Notes under the pieces: model-generated
Database searches by the model: none
What the model saw: the letters and a program-made list of their open reading frames with translations, nothing else
Told to the model about the DNA's origin: nothing
In this document: positions 55,609 through 64,000 of the stretch, one piece after another
Position numbering within the stretch: the stretch's first letter is position 1
Layout: every line of letters begins with the position of its first letter
Made by a program: the position numbers and the translations under genes
Assembly: GCA_036186865.1 (NCBI GenBank)
Contig: AP025040.1
Span: 18,606,558 to 18,670,557, forward strand
Source of the DNA: Eustoma russellianum
Lineage: Eukaryota; Streptophyta; Magnoliopsida; Gentianales; Gentianaceae
Length of the DNA: 64,000 nt
Reading direction: 5' to 3'

Positions 55609-56744
55609 AATTAATATTTTTATTGAAGGACGAGCGGCGGCACCGTCTGGATATTTTATTAATAAAAGGAACCCTCACTTGTGGTAGAGGAATACTATGG
55701 TTACATATAGTGTGGGAGACTCTCCCACTAAAATGCATGTAATGAGTACAAAAGATCTGAAGGAAAAATGAAATTCTACGTGGAAAAGTAAAAGAACCGA
55801 AAGGCAAAAAACTATACATCTTCCTATGTAATTTTGAGGTGATAATGCAATGTGTGTGTCGCCACCAAATAAAAAACCTCACAGATGCGCAAGGCCATAT
55901 CGTCACGATCCGAACTGGCATCAGGAGAGCTCTGCCGAGACGCATAAGTCACCAACCAGCTCGCACGCCACATAAAAGAATTTGGTTAAAAGAGTGTAAT
56001 GTACAAGTAACGAAACTAAGAAAGAAGAAATCAAATACATACCTACGTTGCCTGTATTCTCCATGAACATAGGCATCCGAATGTATAGCCAGCCAAATCG
56101 AATGAGAATGCAACATGTGATGTAGGCTGCAACACCTAGCCTCAATGCTCATGAAAAAATATGCATAGTTATCCCACAGAATACGAGAAGTGAAAGAAAA
56201 GAGTAGAAGCAGGCAAGTATGAGGGATAAATAATGTACCAATGTTGCCTTAGTCAACCAGTGACACAGTCAACAACATGGTAAGATGGCCAACCCACCGG
56301 GAGACAAACCAAATCAGAGCCGCAAAGCAGGAACACTGACATCCAGACCAATTGCACCACGAACATCGCATGGCAGGCTATGTATAACGTGTATAACATT
56401 AAACCAGCCGAATGAAATTCGTGTCGGGACAACGTATGCGCTACAAAGTTAGCTATTCTAGGACAATGCTGCAGCGATGAATCATTGAGACATAAAAATG
56501 TAGTGGCTTTGCGTAGGTCCATGGCAAATGTACCCGTGTATCGATCAACGTTGGCCTCGCAAGAAAGAAGCATACGACAATCCGTCTCAATTATTAACCT
56601 ATGATAATCCCTTGTATAATAGATCAAGGCATATGTAAGACCCAGCAATTCTGCACGTAATGGGCATGCAGAAGGCAAGCAGAAGTAGACAACCGATACA
56701 AATGCACCTTGTGCATTCCGCAAGACGGCCCCATCCACTGTAGC
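55609..56744 (-). mobile_element. LiB: LINE, 3' half (minus strand), split by CoD
   Basis: It has the 3' tail (complement of GAACCCTCACTTGTGGTAGA, 55,670-55,689, and GACGAGCGGCGGC), a T-rich end near 55,610, and the C-terminal RNase H half. After CoD it continues at 62,307. Confidence 0.85.
56253..56744 (-). pseudogene. LiB RNase H, C-terminal half
   Basis: On the minus strand: VDGAVLRNAQGAFVSVVYFC, CPLRAELLGLTYALIYY (Glu), RLIIETDCRMLLS (Asp) and ANFVAHTLSRHEF. The first strand and first catalytic Asp lie across CoD at 62,310-62,370 (KLKLNVDAAVGRFAT). It is the same family as LiA. Confidence 0.87.
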
Positions 56745-57243
56745 TGTCAAAATTCAATCAAATTCATCCAGAACGAAACTATACGAATGTAAAACGCTAG
56801 AGAGGAATGAAAACTGAACTTTCTAGATGAAGAATTATTCCATTGATCTCAATTGAAATGCAGCTGAACTCTGCATTTTATACACTTCGGCTAAGGCAGA
56901 AACGAAGAGAACAAAAAGAAAATTACTAGACTAGCCTTCTATTTACAAATGACCCAACTATCTCATTAAGGGTAAAATGGTCATTTCCCAGCATTTAAAA
57001 TTTGCCGCCTGCAAGCTTCTTCCCCAAATCTTCTGCTGGGCAGCTCCTTCACATCGAAGTGCAACGCACTTCATCCCAGCACAGCACCCGCAATCTCCTT
57101 CACCAATTACCATTCCATAACTGCTCTTGCCAGCTCATCAACCAATCATCTTGACCTTTAATCATCAACCCTGATCCAACGAACTAAGCTTGTGCTTGTC
57201 CAGCTTGGCCTGATCAGCTTGCAACTCATCACCATCTTCAACA
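56745..57243 (-). repeat. CoD 3' LTR (499 bp)
   Basis: Plus-strand ends TGTCAAAATT and CATCTTCAACA; matches 61,803-62,301 with one visible difference. Confidence 0.97.
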
Positions 57244-60200
57244 CCCCCCCTCAATCCTGACTTACCATATATATTACACACTCCCATCGCAGAAGTCAGG
57301 TATTGCATTTTTCTCGAGTCAAGTGGCTTTGTGAACAAATCTGCCAACTGCAATTCAGTCCTGACAGGCATGGGACGAATGATCCCTTGCACAAACTTGT
57401 CCCTAATTATGTGGCAATCAATCTCTATGTGCTTGGTCCTCTCGTGAAACACCGGATTTTCAACAATGTAAATAGCACTTTTATTATCACAAAACAGCTC
57501 TACAGGTCTCTCTTGCACTACCCTCAAATCCTTCATCAAATACAATATCCATTGTATTTCACAAATAGCAGATGCCAAAGCCCTGTACTCAGCTTCTGAA
57601 GAGGACTTGGACATGGTGGTCTGCTTCTTTGCTTTCCAAGATATCAAAGACTCACCCTAGAAGACACAATATCCAGTTATTGACCTTCTAGACTCAACGC
57701 ATCCACCCCAGTCAGAATCTGCAAATCCCTTTAGCTCCACATTCCCAGACCTTGGATAGAGCAGCCCCTGACCTGCTGTGCCCTTTATGTACCTCAGTAA
57801 CCTATGTGCCGTCTTAAGGTGAAGCTCAGTAGGCTGATCAAGAAACTGACTCAGCTGCTGTACGGTATACGTAATGTTTGGCCTTGTTATAGTCAAGTAT
57901 AACAGTTTGCCAATCAATCTCCTGTACCCTGAAACATCTGCTATCTGTGGGGAGTCTTTATGTGCTAGCTTTACATTCTGCTCCATAGGTGTCTTGGCTG
58001 GCTTGGACCCAATAAAACCAGCTTGCTCTACTAGTTCCAGCGCATATTTCCTCTGACACAACATGACCCCCCTTTGGGACCAAGCCACCTCTAAGCCCAA
58101 AAAATATTTAAGAACACCAAGATCTTTAATCTGGAAAGCCTGATGAAGGGCAGATTTCAAGGTTAAGATGTGAGATAAAGAATTACTGGCCACAATAATA
58201 TCATCCACGTAAACAAGTAAAGCCAAAAAGGAATCTAGAGTGGATCTAGTAAACAGAGTGTAATCTGTCTTGGACTGAACATAACCCTGAGAAATCAAAA
58301 AGGAAGTAAGCTTATGGTTCCATTCTCGGCTAGCCTGCTTAAGACCGTATAAAGACTTGTGTAATTTACAAACAGCACGAGGTTGATCTGAGGAAAGACC
58401 TTCGGGCAACTGCATATAAATCTCCTGCGTAAGATCACCATGAAGAAATGCATTATTCACATCAAGTTGATGCACATGCCAGTGTTTGATAGAAGACAAG
58501 GCTAGTAACAGTCGAACTGTGGTAAGCTTAGCTACTGGAGAGAAAGTATCAGTGTAGTCCACACCCAACTGCTGTGTATAGCCTTTGGCAACGAGCCTGG
58601 CCTTATATCTCTCTATACTGCCATCTGGGTTGTATTTAATCTTGTAAACCCACTTACAACCAATGGCTTGCTTACCTGGAGGCAAAGAAACCACTGTCCA
58701 TGTGCGATTGGCTGCTAAAGCAGCCAACTCCGCGTGCATTGCCTTCTGCCAGTGAGGAGAACTGGATGCTTCATGGTATGAATTAGGCTCCTGCTGTAGA
58801 CTAATATTGAGAATATATGCCCTATAGTCAGGAGCTAAAGCATCAAATGACATGTAGTGCTGAAGAGGATGAGAGGTGGAACAAGAAGATTGGAACGAAG
58901 GTGTGCGTTGGAGAAGGTTGCAGTAGTAATCTTGCAGATATTTAGGAGGCTTACGAACTCTAGAAGAAGAAGAATCAGGAAGCAAAGGCAAGCAAATTTC
59001 AAGACCAGTGCAAGGATGGACATTGTTATGAGACTGTGAAGCTTCAGATGAGTAATGATCCGTTCCTGGAGTGCTGTCATGTGATGGAGTAATGGAGGAG
59101 CTATTATCTTCAGGAAGAGTGTTTGAGACATCCAGTGTGCTGGGAGCAGGTGATGCTTCTGAAGAAACAGGAGGATGTTGGTAGGGAGAGTGACCAGCTG
59201 ATGAGGCAGGTCCAGATGATTGATCAGGGGAATGGTCATTGTTGGGAGGCATATCAGTGGTGTTAGGATTCTCAAATGGAAAAGTGTGTTCAAAGAATTG
59301 AACATCCCTAGAAATGAAGATAGATTTGGAATGCAAGTTTAGCATAATATACCCTTTGACATTGTGAGGAATACCAAGGTAAACAGATGGTATGGACCTT
59401 GGTGCAAACTTAGACTTGTGAGGAGTAGTGTCTGCAGCAAATGCAAAACAACCAAATGTCTTTAACTGATTATATGAAGGAGTGGTCTGAAACAGGAGTT
59501 GGTGAGGACTTTTATGATTGAGTAATGGTGTAGGTAATATATTTATGAGATGGACAGCATACTGAGTGCAAAATCCCCAGTAGCCTATAGGGACATTGGA
59601 CTGGAACTTCAAGGCCCTAGCTGTATTTAGGATGTGTTGATGCTTTCTTTCAACAATCCCATTCTGTTGGGGAGTGTTGACACACGTAGTTTGATGAATT
59701 ATGCCCTTGTTCATATAAAACTTAGGCATATTAAACTCCTGGCCATTGTCTGATCTCAACACCTTAATGCACTTATTGAACTGATTTTGAACAAATTGGC
59801 AGAAACTCTCAATGACATTTCTGGTTTCTGATTTTTGTTTAAGAAGATATAGCCAAGTAAACCTTGTAAAATCATCAACTATGGTAAGAAAATACCTTTG
59901 CCCGTAAATAGTGGGATGTTTATGAGGTCCCCATATATCAATATGTATGAGGTCAAAAGCTGAAATTGAAACAGAGACAGAGACTGGAAACGGATGTCTT
60001 TTCATTTTTGCCAACGGGCATATGGAACAAGAGTACAATTGATTAGGCAAAGTAATAGAAGGATCAATCTTTTGTACATCCTTTATTCTAGGCATAAGAG
60101 CATGTCCTAATCTATAATGCCACAATAAGGCAGGAGAATCCGAAAGTTTGGCAGCAACTGACAGACACTTTGAATGTGATGAGGAAGAATCTGGTTTGGC

Positions 60201-61757
60201 ATGGCCAGAACCTTGCAAATAGTATAAGCCTTTGATCAATTCAGCTGAACCAATCGTCTTCAGAGAGACTTGGTCCTGAATTACACAAGAAGATCCCATG
60301 AACTGAACCAACACAGATGACGCAGAAAGCAACTTACCAAGAGACAAAAGATTATATGCAAAACTGGGAACGAACAGCACATTGTGTATAACAAGTGAAG
60401 GGTTAATCATAACTGAACCAATGTGTGTAGCTTCAACTGAGGTCTTATTAGGGAGTTTAATGAAAATGTTATGAACAGGCTGAAAAGAGTGGAACATGCT
60501 GATGCTACATGTAATGTGATCAGTAGCTCCTGAGTCCAGAATCCATATATTCAAATTATTAATACAGCCATTACCTATTTCATTACCTGATAAAGCAGAC
60601 ATTACTGCTCCCTGGCTTCCACCAAACTGCACTGGAGCCACAGCAGGCTGACTAGGATCTTTGACACTTAACAACGACATCAACCTTTGAGTCTGTTCCT
60701 GCGTCAAAACTGGGAGCTGGCATGACTATCCATTCTGATCATGCTGCTGTGAATCACACTCAACATCATGAGCTTCAGTTACATTTGCCCTTGGCTTGTA
60801 CCCCGGGGGAAAACCGTGCTTCTTATAACACCTCTGTTCGACATGTCCAATCATGCCACAGTGAGTACACTGCGGTCTCTTAGATCCTTCAGGATAGAAT
60901 CTGCCATTTCCTCTTCTATACACATTACTTCCTCCTCTACTGTTAAATGCATTCACGCTAATATTCACACCTTCGTTATTCTCAGACATCATGGCAGTAG
61001 GATTATTCATGAACTGTACAGAGGTGGCACTATTACTTAGCTTCCTTTCGTATTTCAACGCCATGGCAAATACAGTATCTAAGCTAGGCATGGGTGACAT
61101 AACAAACACTTGAGATTTTACGGCATCATAATCATCATTTAGACCTTTAACAAACTTGATAACACAATCACTTTCAACATAAGCCTTCATATTCGCTGTG
61201 ACGTTGCAATTGCAACCACGACAAGTGCAACGGGGAATTGGCCTTACAGCCATCATCTCTTCCCATACTCCTTTCAATTTAGTGAAGTAATCACTAATGC
61301 AATCCGTCTCTTGCCTTATATTATAAAATTTTTCAAGTAAATCAGAAAGCCTAAAAGGATCACAACTTCCATACCTTCGCTTAAGATCATTCCATACCTC
61401 TGCAGCCGTATCGTACCACATCACGCTTTGTGCAATTGCAGGAGATACACTATTCATAATCCAAGAGTGAATCATCGAGTTAACTTGCCTCCAGGAATTG
61501 TATTGCGGATCAGCTGGATTAAGAGGTGCAATAGTGCCATCCACGAATCCAATTTTGTTTTTCACAATCAATGCCATTGAAAACATTCTACTCCAAGTAT
61601 GGTAATTATGAGAGGTTAAAGGAGGTTGAGCGAGGATTATCGCTGGACTATCATTCGGATGAAGATAGTAAGGATTAGCCGCCGGAGCATCTGCTGGCTG
61701 ATTGCCATTTCGCACATTATTAGCCATTTCCAGACAAACAACAACGACTAGACTCAA
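57165..61757 (-). pseudogene. gag-pol: CoD gag-pol polyprotein with two in-frame TAG codons
   Basis: One frame runs from ATG 61,757 (or the likelier MANNVRNG at 61,727) to 57,165, about 1530 codons; its last ~80 bases lie in the 3' LTR. Breaks are only TAG at 60,728-60,726 (between gag and protease) and TAG at 57,659-57,657 (early RNase H). Gag: NPYYLHPNDSPAIILAQPPL, a UBN2-type core, CCHC CTHCGMIGHVEQRC. Protease: NIWILDSGATDHIT. Integrase: IHIDIWGPHKHPT (D), VLRSDNGQEF (D), NGIVERKHQHI (E). RT: QLDVNNAFLHGDLTQEIYMQ and VYVDDIIVASNS (58,210-58,175). RNase H: SKSSSEAEYRALASAICEIQ, ELFCDNKSAIYIVENP and QLADLFTKPL. All catalytic residues I checked are intact. Confidence 0.95.
57244..57257 (-). 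other. CoD polypurine tract
   Basis: On the minus strand it reads AGGATTGAGGGGGG, ending at the 3' LTR. Confidence 0.82.
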
Positions 61758-61790
61758 TGTCTATTACTGATCAGAGGTTAGGGACTACAA

Positions 61791-61802
61791 GCTCTGATAC
61801 CA
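61791..61802 (-). other. CoD primer-binding site
   Basis: The complement reads TGGTATCAGAGC, a perfect initiator tRNA-Met site touching the 5' LTR end. Confidence 0.96.
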
Positions 61803-62301
61803 TGTCAAAATTCAATCAAATTCATCCAGAACGAAACTATACGAATGTAAAACGCTAGAGAGGAATGAAAACTGAACTTTCTAGATGAAGAATTATTCCA
61901 TTGATCTCAATTGAAATGCAGCTGAACTCTGCATTTTATACACTTCGGCTAAGGCAGAAACAAAGAGAACAAAAAGAAAATTACTAGACTAGCCTTCTAT
62001 TTACAAATGACCCAACTATCTCATTAAGGGTAAAATGGTCATTTCCCAGCATTTAAAATTTGCCGCCTGCAAGCTTCTTCCCCAAATCTTCTGCTGGGCA
62101 GCTCCTTCACATCGAAGTGCAACGCACTTCATCCCAGCACAGCACCCGCAATCTCCTTCACCAATTACCATTCCATAACTGCTCTTGCCAGCTCATCAAC
62201 CAATCATCTTGACCTTTAATCATCAACCCTGATCCAACGAACTAAGCTTGTGCTTGTCCAGCTTGGCCTGATCAGCTTGCAACTCATCACCATCTTCAAC
62301 A
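61803..62301 (-). repeat. CoD 5' LTR (499 bp)
   Basis: It matches 56,745-57,243. On the transcribed strand it starts TGTTGAAGATGG and ends TTTTGACA. The TATA box is at 61,934-61,940. Confidence 0.97.
61934..61940 (-). promoter_or_regulatory. TATA box of CoD LTR promoter
   Basis: TATAAAA on the minus strand, within GTGTATAAAATGCAGAG, about 130 bp before the LTR end. It is a plausible core promoter. Confidence 0.65.
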
Positions 62302-62306
62302 GTAGC

Positions 62307-63452
62307 AAACCTCCCCACTGCGGCATCAACATTCAATTTTAACTTACCCGGTGGAGGAAGCTCCTAAACCACTGCCCGATTGCGGTATGTCCGCAAGGTA
62401 GGGAAAAATAGCAGGAAATCAAGTGTGGTAGAGATTGGGAGAATTTTCTCCCCCGCATGGATGACACCAAGTGTAGATGTTTGCACGAACCCTCGCAGAC
62501 AATCTTTTATAAGCAAAAGTCTCCTCTCCAAAACAAATGGAGGCATATTCTCTCGAAATAGCTCAGGCAACTATCGAAGGAACAATTACTCAACACTCAT
62601 CTCACATAGAATGAGAAGAAGAAATGCGCCACAAACGAATGAGATATGCATATATAGACGATTACTGGGGCATCGGCTAGAGAAAAGGATCGCCATTTCT
62701 TGCCATATCAGTGTATCACCGAACAGTGCAAGAAATTATGATCCTGCATATCTGAATAGAGCTTGCAGAAAGCACATTGTGATGGCAAGACTGAGATCTA
62801 TGTGCACAAATTATCCACAAGTGGCAGAGATCGCGACCATAGCCTCGAGAGGAAAATACGCCCCTTGAATGAGAGCCCAACCACCAAACATAACGTGAAT
62901 AAAGAAAAGAATGGACAATGGAAGAGTTTGTGGTATAAGAGGATTTGAGCGTAAATTGAACATTAGAGCATGTTATCCAATTCATACCATTCGCGGCAGC
63001 AGGGATGATAACCGCGTGGCCATCAATCTAGTGATTACCTTAGATAAAAAGTTTGTCAAACAGATAGGGCGAAAATTAGAAAATGACTGCAGATTTATCA
63101 CCTTATTAATCAGCGTAATAATGGCTGAATCAACCGAACGAGGAACTTGAATACCAGGAAGAAATCATGCACCCCCTTAAGAACATCTATCCGAATGACT
63201 GACCAAAAATGACGATAAAATGATCTTGGGAAGCCATCCGGACCAGCCGTGCTAGTGGGACTAAGATCCTACACAGCCGGCTTGACTTCGTGAAGCGATG
63301 GCATGGCAAAGAGATAGGTATTATCATTTGGAGATAAGAGCCGGGGAATATAATGGAGAACAGACTCGTGTGAGAAGCAGAATCAGCAGAAAATAGTGTC
63401 TAGTAATAACGGACCGCTTCCATTTCAATATAATGCAAAGAATGACACTCTA
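62307..63452 (-). pseudogene. LiB: LINE, RT to RNase H part, split by CoD and internally deleted
   Basis: On the minus strand from the right: EAVRYY-stop-TLFSADSA, then DLSPTSTAGPDGF (RT fingers, about 63,270-63,220) and SAIITLIN-like and FLSKVI-like blocks to about 63,000. A decayed zf-RVT region (62,570-62,980) and ELPPPGKLKLNVDAAVG (62,370-62,310, start of RNase H) follow. LiA needs about 2.2 kb for the same span, this copy only about 0.9 kb, so the RT palm is deleted. The right end is cut by CoE. Confidence 0.8.
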
Positions 63453-64000
63453 TGTGAAGAAATTAACAATGCTCCACAACTAATCAAACGACGAAAAACA
63501 AACGAATAAACTGAGGAAAGTATTATTGAATCAACAATGGTGATCAAACAACAAAGAAGACGAGCCTCGAAGAGAGCATGAAGAAAACAAAATTGGAGAA
63601 AAAATGAAAGTCTGTTATTGAACTCAAGGAAGAAGAAGGTAACCGCTGGCTATTTAAACAAAAATAACAGAAATGTGAAATGACCAAACTATCCTCCAAA
63701 TCAACACTTCAGCGAAATTGTCATTAAGGGCAAAATGGTCTATTCCCCCATTCAAACACTTTGCCGCCAAACATCATCTTCCCCACGCTGCTTCTCCCAA
63801 CTCATCACAGCACCTCCTGTGCAGCTCACCTATTCCACCGTGCCAGGACGGTTATTTCTGCCCCTGGATCCCACCATGTGACACCTAAACCATTTAATCT
63901 TCGATTGCAATCCACAGAATGCATCTTCATACTCTCCATACACACGATCACCCTTCATCAGTCATGTGCTTTCTTCCATCCAGCTGGCTAACCACTTCAA
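63453..64000 (-). repeat. CoE: copia LTR related to CoD, runs off the window
   Basis: It begins TGTGAAGAAATTAACAATGC at the break in LiB. Later landmarks parallel the CoD LTR: CATTAAGGGCAAAATGGTC (CoD: CATTAAGGGTAAAATGGTC), CACTTTGCCGCC and CATCTTCCCC. Orientation is minus by that match. Internal sequence, if any, lies to the right of the window. Confidence 0.7.

Larger units (their letters stand above)
56745..62301 (-). mobile_element. CoD: Ty1/copia retrotransposon, minus strand, youngest and near-complete
   Basis: It has two 499-bp LTRs that differ at one base by eye (56,904 G versus 61,962 A). Identical 5-bp duplications GTAGC flank it (56,740-56,744 and 62,302-62,306). Primer site, single gag-pol frame with two TAG codons, and polypurine tract are all present. 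It is inserted inside the RNase H domain of LiB. It resembles CoA and CoC in gag and pol. Confidence 0.98.

Noticed and set aside
1..64000. A host protein-coding gene
   Set aside because: Every reading frame with recognisable motifs belongs to a retrotransposon. The remaining frames are short, low-complexity or on the opposite strand of element genes.

Overview
The window looks like a heterochromatic, transposon-packed piece of a flowering-plant (probably eudicot) nuclear genome. I could not find one host gene. Every convincing coding stretch belongs to a retrotransposon: Ty1/copia, Ty3/gypsy, or an L1-type LINE. The plant origin is inferred from copia gags of the plant 'copia-like N-terminal' type, a Tekay-type chromodomain, primer sites matching initiator tRNA-Met, and plant L1 LINEs carrying an RNase H domain. 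The species cannot be named. Element names below (Gy, Co, Li, Rep R) are my own labels.

Left third (1-22,560). Gypsy element Gy1 (1-8852; 5' LTR cut by the window edge) sits inside the 5' LTR of copia element CoA (8853-14,428). A 731-bp hAT-like non-autonomous element with an 8-bp target duplication sits inside Gy1's 3' LTR. CoA itself interrupts an unclassified repeat (Rep R). Next come a gypsy LTR fragment, a decayed LINE on the minus strand (LiC), a LINE tail (LiD), and a chromodomain gypsy remnant on the minus strand (Gy2).

Middle (22,560-40,840). A LINE tail (LiE) is followed by two adjacent copies of Rep R. The first carries a fold-back MULE-like MITE with a 9-bp target duplication and two TAA arrays. 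The second is split by copia CoF (24,268-30,008). Then follow 1.5 kb without recognisable genes, copia CoH (5' LTR and gag only), and the well-preserved Tnt1/Tork-like copia CoG (32,616-38,236), which is inserted in CoH's LTR.

Right third (40,840-64,000). A minus-strand LINE (LiA, with endonuclease, RT and RNase H domains) abuts TA microsatellites that hold a 1.44-kb solo LTR. Another Rep R copy is split by copia CoC (48,413-53,998). A gypsy LTR fragment with a 34-38 bp minisatellite and LINE LiB follow. LiB's RNase H domain is cut in two by the youngest element here, copia CoD (56,745-62,301; its LTRs differ at one base in 499). A further copia LTR (CoE) runs off the right edge.

How it works together: an autonomous copia element would make a Gag-Pol polyprotein (capsid, protease, integrase, reverse transcriptase, RNase H) from an LTR promoter and prime cDNA from initiator tRNA-Met. 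All copies here are broken. CoD and CoG are the least damaged, each with a single reading frame interrupted by only two TAG codons. Insertions can be ordered from nesting and target duplications: Rep R first, then LINEs and CoA/CoC/CoF/CoH, then Gy1, CoG and CoD; the hAT-like element is younger than Gy1.
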